Below, in pieces: positions 1 through 10,444 of a DNA stretch of 64,000 nt (its first letter is position 1; each line of letters opens with the position of its first letter). The DNA is taken from NCBI GenBank assembly GCA_047495785.1, contig JBLDXI010000015.1:2418001-2482000 (forward strand), written 5' to 3'. The translations under genes were made by a program, and so were the position numbers. The DNA comes from Lepidodermella squamata (lineage: Eukaryota > Gastrotricha). A model generated the notes under the pieces. The model saw only the letters and a list, made by a program, of their open reading frames with translations, ran no database searches and was not told the DNA's origin.

Positions 1-2374
1 TGGCCGCTTTTGCAACGTAACAATGCAAATTGTTGTCGATGCTGTCAACAAAAGGCCGGATTTGCTGCCAGGCTATCGCATTAGTCTCGAACTTATGGAC
101 GAAGGAGGTTCGGGGGACTTTGGTCCAGTTAGATTCATGAACGGCATGCGCCGTTTTGAAGCAGATCCTCGTAATTTGGTTTCCCCAGTGGTTGTTGGTC
201 CGTTCTTCGGAGCTGGCTGCCTGAAATTATCCAGAATGCTAACACAGCACAACATGATTCATGTTCCTCATTCTTGCTCTGAGCCAGCCATGACCGGCAA
301 CAGGCGTCAGTTTCCGAACATTTTCAGGACCTTTATCCCTACGGAGATGATATCAGTAGCTAGGATCAAATTCATTCGCGAAGTTGCGAAATGGTCGAAG
401 GTCGCGGTTCTTGCTTCGAGCGCCTCTTTCGACGCTACGATATCCATCGACTTCTATCGGAAGGCTTCCAAGGCTGGGATGAAAGTAGTCTGGCTAGATT
501 TCGTCGATCCCAACATCTACCCGATCGGTGAATCCTTCACTGCCGCGTTGAAGAAAAGTGGCGCTAGGGTCATTGTTATTGGAAGTAACGGCGCATTTGC
601 AGCGTACAGATTTCTATGCAGCCTTTACGAGTTAGGGATTAGGGGACAAAATTACGCATTTGTGATGACGAGCCCAACAATTATGCGATTTACCCCGCAA
701 TCGATCCCGGCAGGGTGTACCATGAAAGCCCTCCTAGAACAAGTTAGATTAGCAATTTGGGCCGGTTACTCACAAGAATCATCTGGCTACTATGGTAAAT
801 CAACGGGGATAGGAATTGATTTGCCGGAATTCGAGAGATTGTTGGACCAAAGAACGAATGGTTCCAGGTTATCAGATTACGAGAGTCGTCATAGATACTA
901 CGATCAAATACTCCAGGCAGTACTAATTCTTAATGGGACTAATGAGTATCTACAGAGTATTGGGAAGTCCTTTCACGACTTTTCCAGATCACCGACAGAG
1001 ATTGAAGAAGTTACCAAATCTGTAGCCACGAATCTCAGTTTCGTCGGGCTGAGGGCAGGTTTCACAAAATACTCTTCGCGTATTGAGCTCGATTATGAGA
1101 CCCAATGGATATATCAATACGTTAATGATTCATTCAAAGCAATAGCTAAAACAGTTTACAGCGGTAACGGAGATCCGAATGACTACTTGAATCATGGGAT
1201 ATCGTTCGTTTCTGAGGTCACTTGGCCAGGTGAACTTGGGATCCCACCTCGAGATGCTCCGCGGTTCATTGAAGAAGTTACAGAAGTTCCATGGGCGTTG
1301 CCTTTAATTGTAACCATTGCAACGGTGGTTTCGATCGCGCAAATAGTTCTCTGGTGTTCAGCTTATCTACTTCCAGGGAACGAAGGAATACGAGCTAATT
1401 TAAGATTTGACACCACGAAGTTCCAGACAAGCAAACTCGTCTTTCTCGTTGCGCTAATTTCCTTCAACATAGCCGCTGTTCTTTTCTCAGCAACAGGAAC
1501 TATCCTTTCCCCATCATTATGTATAGCCCAGAGGGTTCTGTTAACTTTTGGACTTTCACTTACAACTGGAGTTATTTTTGCTTTCGTCAGCTATTTCCGA
1601 AAAGAGTGTATGAGGCTGCATGCACGTAAAAGTAGTAGCAGAATCCGCAACGTTCAAGGAAGCACAACTTTCACGAATGAAAATCGGCGAACTGAAAATA
1701 GCGATAGAAACGCTGTAACCCCGGTAGCAATGTTTCCTGGCAGAAAACCTCGCTTGACCAATGGCGAATCCCTACTGAAAGATCAGAGTTACATTCTGAG
1801 AAGATCAGTTGGATTCTGTGCTGCAAATGGTGTCATATTGCTGGGAGTAATGGCGTCGGACAGCTATTCAGTTTCTGATGTAAACGCTGACAAAGATCCA
1901 TATTACGACGCGGCGACAGATACATACACAACGGTTTTGATAAAGGCATGCAAGTCAGCTAATTCGAATGAAATCTACTGGGTTGCAACTATCGCGGCTG
2001 TGAATTTCTTCACTCAACTGTTCACTCTCCCTCGTGCTCACGACTTGCAACGTGAAGCTAATTACGTGGCTCATAATTACTCCACTCCTGTCAGCGTGAA
2101 GAACTTCTTAAAAGAAGCCCGACTGTTGACATTAGCTGCCCTGAATGTTGTAATACTATCCATAGCTGGAGCTTCAGTTATTGCAGTTGTTTCGGAATCT
2201 CGGGACAGACGAACGGTTTATCTTATCCTACCCGTGCTGATTTCGGCATTAATCCTATTGATTTCAGTTTCCACTAGCTGCATAATTTTCTGGATGCGTA
2301 TCAATTTCTTTTCGTTTTACGCCAATGCCAAAGCAAACGGGGTGATGCGGGGCGCGAGACTCGATTCCGCATGA
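1..2374 (+). CDS. GABA-B-like class C GPCR, copy 1 (5' end outside window)
   Basis: Orphan receptor of the GABA-B type: an extracellular ligand-binding lobe (periplasmic-binding-protein type I fold) followed by seven membrane helices. The frame is open from base 2, so 790 residues are visible. The signal peptide and about 35 residues lie off the left edge, judging by the second copy. The ligand-binding region holds a GABA-B-like RQFPNIFRTFIP stretch. Seven hydrophobic segments follow, and the tail after the last helix is only about 25 residues. Classical GABA-B subunits carry a long coiled-coil tail, which is absent here. The loop between helices 3 and 4 is unusually long (about 65 residues, Ser/Arg-rich). 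No intron is seen. It is very similar throughout to the copy at 13056-15533. Class assignment is firm; ligand and G protein are unknown. Confidence 0.9.
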   Translation, partial: GRFCNVTMQIVVDAVNKRPDLLPGYRISLELMDEGGSGDFGPVRFMNGMRRFEADPRNLVSPVVVGPFFGAGCLKLSRMLTQHNMIHVPHSCSEPAMTGNRRQFPNIFRTFIPTEMISVARIKFIREVAKWSKVAVLASSASFDATISIDFYRKASKAGMKVVWLDFVDPNIYPIGESFTAALKKSGARVIVIGSNGAFAAYRFLCSLYELGIRGQNYAFVMTSPTIMRFTPQSIPAGCTMKALLEQVRLAIWAGYSQESSGYYGKSTGIGIDLPEFERLLDQRTNGSRLSDYESRHRYYDQILQAVLILNGTNEYLQSIGKSFHDFSRSPTEIEEVTKSVATNLSFVGLRAGFTKYSSRIELDYETQWIYQYVNDSFKAIAKTVYSGNGDPNDYLNHGISFVSEVTWPGELGIPPRDAPRFIEEVTEVPWALPLIVTIATVVSIAQIVLWCSAYLLPGNEGIRANLRFDTTKFQTSKLVFLVALISFNIAAVLFSATGTILSPSLCIAQRVLLTFGLSLTTGVIFAFVSYFRKECMRLHARKSSSRIRNVQGSTTFTNENRRTENSDRNAVTPVAMFPGRKPRLTNGESLLKDQSYILRRSVGFCAANGVILLGVMASDSYSVSDVNADKDPYYDAATDTYTTVLIKACKSANSNEIYWVATIAAVNFFTQLFTLPRAHDLQREANYVAHNYSTPVSVKNFLKEARLLTLAALNVVILSIAGASVIAVVSESRDRRTVYLILPVLISALILLISVSTSCIIFWMRINFFSFYANAKANGVMRGARLDSA

Positions 2375-2725
2375 TTTTCTGTCGGAACGCCCAATGTATT
2401 AATAGCATACTTGAAATAACTTCTCACATTTACATACCTGGAAGTGTTAAGTGACGTTGAATTAAACTGAAACAACAGGGTGCTATTCGAGACATTTATT
2501 CCAAGTTATTCTTGCACGACTTGGGTAGAATCAGCACTCAACATTCATCTTTAAACATTATAAAGAAAGCGAGACATTTTTAATCGCAGTCCAGAAATTA
2601 AAAGACAAGTCAAGCTTAGGACTTCGGCTATGAAAACGCATGCATGCTAGATGTCTTTTCCAGTCAGTTTTCGATTTTCGGAAGGCACAAAGTTGCGATG
2701 TACATGTGCAACTTATATACGATAT
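2375..2725. other. Intergenic, convergent 3' flanks
   Basis: Lies between the receptor stop and the stop of the convergent PB1-like gene. It is conserved with 15534-16317 apart from a MITE present only there; the empty insertion site is the CTTTAAAC near 2550. No further gene seen. Confidence 0.6.
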
Positions 2726-3554
2726 TTATCGCTTGTAGTTCCGACGTTCTTTTCTATACGCCTTCATCTTAACAACTACGTTTCCCCTTCCACGGTTGCC
2801 GAACGGTGTCCAGAAATCGACCCCAGTCGCTGCAATAAATTGATCGATTGTTATCTCATTGAAGCTTCCTTCGCTGTTATCCCAATCCAGGAACCTGTCC
2901 ATCATTCGATATTCGACAGGTTTATACAATTGCCGATGGCCACCGCATTCCTCAGCCGGTAAGGCTGAGACCACCCGCCGAGGTTGAGGTTCAGCTGGCA
3001 GGGCTCTGACCACCTGCCGAGTCTGAGGTGCAGCTGGTAAGGCAGTGACTACCTGCCGAGTTTGAGGGACAATCGGAGGAGAAATCGGCGTCGGTGCCTG
3101 CCGAGTTTGAGGTGCGATTGGAGGAGAAATTGGCGCCGGTGAATGATTACGCGTTGGTGCTTCGCTAATTGCTGTTTGCGTTGACCTGCTTTCCGGTTGA
3201 ACAGGCATCCTTGAGACAGCGCATTGGAAAAGGCATCTAAGGGCGTTGAGAATCGACTCGTCTCCGCCGATGTTTTCCACTGCTTTAGCGACCATTGAGT
3301 CGAGAATCTTGAGTTGTAGGGCCGATTTCCAGCGTGATCTCCGATTTCTTAGCTACAGCCTCGTAGAGCTCTGCATCGGTAGTAATTAAATCTGCGGCCT
3401 TTTTGCCTACTCGAAGAGAAATCGTAAAATCCGATTTGATCTGGAAGCTTTCAGCTATGATTGTCTTCAGCTGGTCAACTTTAAATGCCCCATCAGTTGA
3501 TTGGTACACTATGGTCTTTTTCAAAGGACCACATGTGACGATGACTCTTACCAT
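2726..3554 (-). pseudogene. PB1/ubiquitin-like domain protein, copy 1, frameshifted
   Basis: Counterpart of the intact gene at 16318-17067. The first 80 residues or so (3554 down to about 3300, MVRVIVTCGPLKKTIVYQ) form a beta-grasp-like domain ending in the family signature EIGPTTQ. Next to that signature the copy is 2 nt shorter than its partner, so the frame runs into a stop after DSRLNGR. The remainder (3295-2726) is open in the shifted frame. It contains a Pro/Thr/Gln linker with 13-residue repeats (about PQTRQVVTALPA) and the conserved C-terminal domain (DRFLDW...VDFWTPFGNRGRGNVVVKMKAYRKER). Both halves stay well conserved, so the break is recent, or two shorter proteins are made. PB1 is a fold-level guess. 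Confidence 0.7.
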
Positions 3555-5900
3555 TTCCAGCTGCCTAAAACATAAATAAAAATATCAGAACATTAAAGGT
3601 GATAAAACAACCCGCAATAGCAAGGCATCGATTGATTCACGCCTTTTAATATGGATTCTAGGGACTATAAATTGCGCCGAAGTCCAATTTGGAGCTAGTC
3701 ACAAACCCGTAGTATGACTCGTGTTTGAAGAAAGTTGTTGTCTATAGATTTTAGCTCAAAGCTCCAAAATTTCAAGTTGACCTGAAGTTGGTCATTTCTA
3801 CACTTACAAATGAATAAATAGACGGCGCTTAGTACTTCAGTCTTCATTAGCTCTTATTCTGCATGAAACCATTAATGCCTGAGTTCACGATGCTGAATGG
3901 CTTAAAAGCCATTTTTTATTTGTGTATATAATAAGGAACTATACCCCAGCGAAGCAGAGGTAAGATAGAAATATATATTGCTTCATAGAAAAATCATACT
4001 GAAATGTTGTTCAGGTTATTTTTGGACTCAGGTATAGGTCTCAGTATAGGTAATATTAGCAATATAGGGATACTTATCACTTATTCCTATTTTGTGTATT
4101 TGGTGGGACGCCGCTACCTGTGTAATAAAATTGAATAAATAAAACTTTTAGGAAGAAAAATGTTATAGACCAAAGGCAGATTTCAAGGGTGTGAATTACT
4201 TACGAGCTCTGGCGTCGGCTTTTCAGCTTGATTTGAAGGCGAGCTTTGATAGGACGCAAGCAGTCAAACAATGCTAGCATTTTGAGCGAGATTTGAAACT
4301 ATTGAAATTATTGTCACAATGATATTCTAAAGTAAAATAAATTGAAATGAAATTCGTCGCTGGGAATCGATATTTTCAAGGTGATTACAGGATAAAGGAA
4401 ATCAGGATATAGGAAAGAGGGTCGTTAAACTGGACTCGGATAGATCCATTCGGAGGCTCCATCTGCTAGTGAAAAAGCACTCGTCGTGCAATAAAGCTCT
4501 TTTTTGGAAATTGGTGAGCAATGAAAATCTAGACGGCTAAAAAATTGCTAAACAATGGACGCATCGCAGCTAATTGGACGCGGCCTATTTTTCTTGAGTC
4601 AATATATTCATGCATGATGAAGGGGCGCTTCTATTTCCGGCCGGGTTGAGTTATTCAACTTATGTAAATTAATCCCCTAGAGCTCTTATTTTTTTGTCTG
4701 GAAGTCGCAGAAAAGTTGGGATAGCCAGAAATAATTTCATCCCGTTTCGCCTTCTCGAGTTTCTCATCTGTACCAAAATCTTGGATTCAAAAGTCAATAA
4801 TAATTATAATCAATAAGTCATACTTTGCTTCGAGATTTCAGTTAACAACTGTTAACAACACATGAAACAAAGGAACAAAACTATATCTGAATTATAGGTC
4901 ATTGTTTCAATACGGCTTCGATAGCTCCCCCAATTTCCCTTAAATGGAGTTGTTTAAGACCAGAGCATGCGGGTATACGATGAATGGAAAAATGAAAAAT
5001 ATTCAGCTCAAATGATGGTAAACATTACAACTCTATAAAAGATGCGCAGTAAAAATGAGATGCGATTGCCCTCAAACGCAATTAACTTCGGTGATGACTT
5101 TGACCTGACTACCCGAGCTGTATACTCTACTCTACATACTGTGAGGAAATGAAAACGAACTGTAAGTTATAGACAGTAAAATCAAACTAAAAACTACATA
5201 ATAATAGAAGAGAAATAACACATAGGGTGAGTGCCGTTGGTTCAGGGTTGTAAATAACTTAACCGCATTACAATGATGCAATAGCAGTTGTTATTTGGTG
5301 TCATGTTTTATAAAAAGCAAATTAGGCCGCAAAATATGAAAGCGGTTATAATCACAACAAAATATCGGCTTATTTAAACTCCTTTGCCTAAAACAGAATC
5401 GATACTGGTTTCGGTGGGCTGATTTTGGATTATGTATATAAATCGCCTATGTGCTCCTCGTGCGTTTTTCTCAAGAGGAACTCGCCTGCTCTAAACCGAT
5501 CTCAACTGCACGACTCAAATTTAAACGGGATAGAGAAAACTGTTTTTTGCACCACTGAAGTCGACGTTCCTGCACTAGAATTCCAGCACTAAATTAATTA
5601 CGAGGTACAACTATCTAACACGTTGTTTTCCAAAATCGCGGCTCACTTCAATGAGGCATCCGCATAGCGCAAGTTGAATTCAGCAACAGCTATTTCAAAA
5701 AGGCTCGGAATCTTTCGGAACTTTTATTTGCGAGTATATTAACCGACAAAGAAAGCGAAACGAAGGAATTTGAGTTATAATAATTTGATAGTATTAGATA
5801 CTCTGAAGCTGCAAATGTTTAACAAATACCACATAGGTATACGGAGCGAATAAACATAAAAGCAGATGATCTCAGGTTTGAAATAGGTTCGTTAATCAAT
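3555..5900. other. Upstream region of PB1-like genes, with relic of a lost gene
   Basis: About 4198-4260 is conserved with 17638-17700 and ends (minus strand) in a GTAAGT donor. A TTTTAG acceptor lies a few bases before the PB1-like ATG, so this is probably a 5' UTR exon. At 4880-5200 the sequence matches both flanks of the unit-2 gene at 18688-19470 but jumps over it, so that gene was deleted here. A TATA-like GTATATAAAT lies near 5434. No other gene seen. Confidence 0.5.
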
Positions 5901-6530
5901 TTATCTTCGATTTATCTTCGAATCACCCTCCTTTTCATAAAGCTTGAGCTTGGTTAAAACAGCGCTCTTCGTTCTGGAACCAAAGGGCGCCCAGAAATCG
6001 ATTTTACAGGCCTTGCTGAACCTCGAAACGGAGGCTTTGAAGTCAATTAAAGAGACTTTGGAGATTTGTATATGTGGAGAAGATGGAAGATTTGGCAATT
6101 CATTGTTCCAAAGCAGGTATGCGTCCAGCATAGCGAGCTCTACTCGCAAATATCTGGCGTGCGGTTTGCCGACCTCTTGTTGCGTATCGTCGTCACACGG
6201 TTTTTCTGATTTTATTGCCTGGGGCAAATGGGCATTATTTGCTGTCAGAGGCAACAAAGGAGCCCTTGTCTGCATGGCCAATTTCTCCGCCGGAGTCGGT
6301 CCAACAATCAACTTCACCCGGGTCCTGCCTTCTACCAAACTGCTGAATGAATCATCATCGCTGACGAGAAATTTGCTGCCGCCACGTTCGACAGTAACCG
6401 AGAAGGACTTTGGATTGATTTCAAATCGTGAAGCTATTTCTTCGATCAATTCCGAAAAATATCGGTGTTCCATTGTACAAAATTTCACTTCTGACAGGAA
6501 ATCGCAGCATGTCACTTGCAACATGACCAT
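5901..6530 (-). CDS. PB1/ubiquitin-like domain protein, second type
   Basis: A 209-residue protein of the same family as 16318-17067 and 18688-19470. Residues 1-85 (MVMLQVTCCDFLSEVKFCT...) form a predicted beta-grasp domain ending in a VGPT signature. A short polar linker follows. The last 80 residues form the shared C-terminal domain with an ELAMLDAYL helix and an IDFWAPFGSRTKSAVLTKLK block. The DFW-x-PFG-x-R core is the best family marker. A TTTATAG acceptor about 15 bases before the ATG (minus strand) suggests a 5' UTR intron. No direct counterpart exists in unit 2, which keeps a different paralogue. No enzymatic motif is seen. PB1-type domains usually pair proteins; that role is inferred. 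Confidence 0.75.
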   Translation of the reverse strand: MVMLQVTCCDFLSEVKFCTMEHRYFSELIEEIASRFEINPKSFSVTVERGGSKFLVSDDDSFSSLVEGRTRVKLIVGPTPAEKLAMQTRAPLLPLTANNAHLPQAIKSEKPCDDDTQQEVGKPHARYLRVELAMLDAYLLWNNELPNLPSSPHIQISKVSLIDFKASVSRFSKACKIDFWAPFGSRTKSAVLTKLKLYEKEGDSKINRR

Positions 6531-7549
6531 TTTTGCACGTAAAGAACCTATAAATGAAGATGTGCCATTTTTAGAAAATGAGATCGATCATCGATCACGG
6601 AGTATGCAAGCAGTCGAAGCTAAGATTTCGTTCGAAGATCATAGTAAAAACTTTTGTATCGAGCAAAAAATTCTCCAAAATAACGGAAATAACACGTGGA
6701 AACAGTTCATGTCAAACTCCTCGGCATTTACAGAGGGGCCCTTGCAATCAAAGAAAAAAGTGGCTAAAGCGCAAAAAGTCAATGAAATAAAAGCCATGAA
6801 GCTAAATAAAAAGAGGAACAACAACAAGCGAGACCGGTTCAGGGTTGTAAATCTTGTATACTGGCACCGGCTAGTGCTGTTTCTCTTGTTGCGAAAAGAA
6901 AGCTTGACAAGTCGGTGAGGTGTCACTATTATCTCACTAGTCAGAGGTCACATCAACACCTTTGTACTTTAATGTGGTACACGGAAATATCATTTATTCT
7001 TCCAGGATGTAAGATGTAACCACAGTTATACTCGGTGTTTAACCGCAATACTTGTGTCAAGACGATTCTAATAATATAATATGCTGTCTATTATTCAACT
7101 TCTGCTGTCATGTGACATTATCGGGAACCGTTCGCAATATTTGATACTTGTTTCGTAAGATAATGCAAATGAAAAACGCAGCCGATATTGTTATCAGTGG
7201 GCTGATTTTAAATTATGCAAATAAATATCCCAGTGCTTCGTGCTTCTGGGGTTTTCAGAATCTTGAAAGAGGATTCTTCACAGAAAAGCCAGCTGCAGGA
7301 TTGAAATTGAAGACTACAAGTTACCGTTTCATAGTCCTCGACTCCAAACATTATCGTTACCTGCTGGTGTGCCGTGAAAGTAAATTGCAATTTGTTCGAT
7401 TTATTTATTAATCCGAAAACAACCAATATTCACCAGATAATAGTCAATTAAGGATTCAGACTATAGAATTATATTTAGGCACGTAAAAGGGAAGTAGAGC
7501 ATCAATAGTTGTTTTGAATTTCGTTACTTTCACTTGGTTGGCTTGGCCA
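6531..7549. other. Intergenic block conserved with unit 2
   Basis: 6830-7440 aligns with 19870-20570, including a GGGCTGATTTTxAATTATGCAAATA block shared with 19990-20260 and, more weakly, with 5410-5440. The long open frames here on both strands are antisense shadows or unsupported. No gene assigned. Confidence 0.5.
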
Positions 7550-8016
7550 CTAAACCGACCACCAAAACAGCATACCAGCAATATGAACCGGTCTCATACA
7601 AGCGCAAAACAAATTGTCCCATCGTTCGTCACGGCCCTGACAGACCCTCCAGGCTCTGCACCTAAATAGTAAAAGTATGCAATTTAAATGGAAAATATAT
7701 ATTTAATATGGAGGGATTTGATTGCTGGTTGTATACTGAAAGAGCACGGAAAATGAGATCAGAACGATGTAAAGCAATTAACAATGATTTTTCATCGTTC
7801 AGCTCTTTTTCGCTCATTTCTCTTCGCTGCTAACCTGCATTCGCAATTAGCCATCAGCTCTTGATGTGGCAGACACTGAGCATTTGGACACCAGAGTTCT
7901 CTGAAGTGGTCCGCACTCACAATTTGATAACGCACAGGGTCCGAAATAGCAATTTCAACGACGAGGCTCAAACAAACTAAGATTGTGAGAACTGCAACGC
8001 TTCTCATGTTAGCCAT
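7550..8016 (-). CDS. Secreted 8-Cys peptide 1 (two exons)
   Basis: Exon 1 is 8016-7835 and exon 2 is 7661-7550; the 173-bp GT-AG intron is phase 2. The 97-residue product starts at MANMRSV rather than an upstream Met, because MANMR is the conserved family start. A signal peptide ends near VEIAIS. A short spacer leads to HFRELWCPNAQC, a Cys-x-Cys-x-Cys run across the splice, and RWDNLFCACMRP. All eight cysteines are present. Exon 2 is out of the exon-1 frame and is recovered only by splicing; the phase agrees exactly. The tail is Trp-rich (LFWWSV). The conserved promoter module lies 98-168 bases upstream. Family function is unknown; a secreted signalling, defensive or venom-like role is conjecture. 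Confidence 0.85.
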
Positions 8017-8113
8017 TATTACATTCCAAGCTTCCACACAATTTACTGAACGGGCTTAAAAAACCAGAAACAGTGTTTTTCCACTGAACTTGAATTAATT
8101 AAACAAGTTTCAA

Positions 8114-8184
8114 CATTTATAGGGCGGTTATTTTTGAATATTCAAAACGACGAGTTTGATGAATCAATGTGACACATCAGCCAC
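8114..8184 (-). promoter_or_regulatory. Peptide-family promoter module (gene 1)
   Basis: Minus-strand order: a TGATGTGTCA site, an ATTGATTCATCAAAC block, a CGTCGTTTTGAATATTCAA block, then TATAAAT at about 8116-8122. The same arrangement precedes peptide genes 6, 8, 9, 11, 12, 13 and 14. Confidence 0.65.
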
Positions 8185-8754
8185 AAAAAGCTATAGTCAT
8201 CATGTTTAGTTTCAGTGGACCGTAGTGTGGGGCTAATTGAAAAAAGCAACGTTGTTTTTGCAGCCTGCTGAACATGATTGAAACTACGGGACTTACTCGG
8301 TTATTTTAGTGAGCGCATATCTATACACATAGTGTAATTTTTGTTTCAAATAAAAGGCTTCAACATCAAAATAGCGCAGCATATTCATTGCTTTTGTTTT
8401 CGAAACTGGCTTTTCGTTCTTCTTAATTAAGTACAATCCTATTTTATTGCCCCGGCATCTATTTATCCATCATAATCATCTGCGTTGGTGTGCCGCGAAA
8501 ACGGATTGAATACTGTATCGCGAGGTCTTATTCCGGATGGGGTAAATTCGGACACTTTTACTATGAATACAATTACCAGGGACAAAAGCTGCAACTTCTG
8601 GACTTGACCCGAAGAAACTCGAGGTTTCGAATCAATTCCCGAGAGCTTCAAGTCAGACGTTCAGCGCATTTCGCACTTACATATCCCCTTATCTGAAGAT
8701 GAGTTGGGTTGGTTCCGAGCAACAGTTGAATAGTGAGTGTATACCAGTGGTTCC
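8185..8754. other. Intergenic, conserved with unit 2
   Basis: 8490-8750 matches 21730-21990 (GGTCTTATTCCGGAxGGGGTAAATTCGG and GGTTCCGAGCAACAGT blocks). Homology stops at about 8755, where the insertion begins. No gene seen. Confidence 0.5.
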
Positions 8755-10195
8755 CAAACTTTTTTATTTAAAACGGAAGGTCTATTCGTACATAGTACTC
8801 TAGAGGAAGCTACATAGTAAACATAGTAAACATAGTAATTTTGCATAATAACACTTTTAAGTCAGAGTTTTTTTTAAGGGGTGGACATGGTTGACAATGT
8901 CAACACCAAAGCGGGTCAATGTCAACACCAAAACAAGGCGCATCACCCGGGCCAGACAGCAAAATGAGAATTTATCCCACTGATTTGTTAATTTTTAGAG
9001 GTTTAGGAGCGTGTTTCAGTTGGAAATCTTCAAAGTTTTCTCGCTTCGCTCGCTTATTAGCGGAGTTTAGCAAATACAGGAATTACAATTTCCATTCTTG
9101 ACAGCTCCGGGATCCAAGATCGCACCCTGCGGCCGAGGGAGAGAATTGAACCGCCTTAGAATAACCCTTTTGATTTAAGCTCTTATTCCTGAAAAATGTC
9201 CACCGAATTGAAAAATAACAAGAACATTTCTGAGATTTATTATGTGTGAAATTTACTAATGGCTTTTATATTTTCTTACGTTTACTCACGGGTAACATCG
9301 TGCAAGTCGCTAGAGTGCCTCGCGGAGAGATTCGTCATCATGACGCGAAAAACATCCTATTTTAGACTACTTTCAGCCAAAATTACGTGAAAAACCGTTA
9401 GCTAAAGCTCGCTGCGCTCGCAAGTTTACATATGTCTAATCATTGCTCACTATCAACAGAATCGAAGTATTGAGAAATGACGATATCGCGAGCGAGCGTA
9501 GCGAGCGAGCGAACGATTTTTATATCCATGTCTTTATGTCAACACCAAAAAACATAAAGTCAACACCACTGGATTCCTTAAAAAACACACTGTTTAAGTT
9601 GGATTTTTTAAAAGACGCGAGCGAAGCGAGCAATGCATTTCAGCCACCGAAAACCTTGCCCCGCCGTGAAACGCGAGCGAAGCGAGCATCACGGGGCAAG
9701 GTTTGAGTCGAGCGTAGCGAGAAGGCAGTGCGCTATCGAACTTGAATTTTTTCGAGCGGAGCGAGAAAACCCATTGAAAATATGCGCTGCGACCGTCTAA
9801 CGCCCTATCGTCCGATTTTTTCGGTAGAGCAAAGCTAGCTTGATAATGTTTCGCCTCGCCATATTATGCGAGTTTTTCCTCGAATCTAGCCTTCCCTTGG
9901 GCCTTATAAATACATATTAAATATAAAAGATCATGCCCCTATGGAAGAGTCACCACGCTGTATAGGTAATCTGACTTCAGTTTTGAGCCGCTTTTTTGAA
10001 CACTTTGGGTGATGATCCAACGAAATTTACCTACAAAATAACTCTCACTTTGATGCGTCTACCTGTAAAATTTCATCTAACGTCAAATTTCGAATTTCCA
10101 CACCTTGCTAAAAAAACGCGCAAGACTATGTACGAATAGCAATTTTCGCGTAAATAGTTATGTACGAATAGCTTGATCCTATTTAAAATTGCATA
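8755..10195. mobile_element. Unit-1-specific insertion rich in GAGCGAAGCGAGC motifs
   Basis: Homology with unit 2 breaks near 8755 and resumes near 10195, so this stretch is extra in copy A or replaced what was there. It holds many copies, on both strands, of the near-palindrome GCGAGCGAAGCGAGC (about 9040, 9400, 9490, 9615, 9673, 9705, 9755). There are also repeats of TGTCAACACCAAA (about 8895, 8920, 9537) and a 16-17 bp stem CCTTGCCCCG/CGGGGCAAGG around 9651-9704 with the motif in its loop. ATGTACGAATAGC is repeated near 10130 and 10160. No transposase frame was recognised and no clean terminal repeat was found. Confidence 0.5.
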
Positions 10196-10209
10196 TATTT
10201 ATTCTTTAG

Positions 10210-10444
10210 ATGCAGGAGAACAGCCTGTTGGGGCGAGAAGTTATGGGACTACACTTCTTGCACTTGTCAGAGGCCATTGTACACGGCATGGGCTGCTTCT
10301 GGGATGGAATTGAGACGGCAGTCAGGCCGAAGTATGTCAACGATCATGGAGACTATCAACTCGAAATTTCTCGATATTCAACGAAATCACCGTGAAACCT
10401 ATTATCGCGAACTCACTGGAGAGCCGGTAGACCTTGTAGCGTAA
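10210..10444 (+). pseudogene. Peptide locus 2: orphan exon 2
   Basis: A TTCTTTAG acceptor is followed by a frame matching peptide exon 2: C-x4-C then LWDYTSCTCQRP, with all four exon-2 cysteines intact. It is the positional counterpart of exon 2 of peptide locus 7 (22925-23018). No exon 1 with a signal peptide and WCPN motif is found upstream, where the repeat-rich insertion lies instead. The frame runs on to a TAA at 10442-10444, giving a tail of about 60 residues. Without exon 1 it should not make a secreted peptide, unless a distant exon is used. Confidence 0.7.

Noticed and set aside
5944-6918. 324-codon open frame on the plus strand
   Set aside because: It is antisense to the minus-strand PB1-like gene, which has clear paralogues; the plus-strand protein has none and reads as low-complexity.
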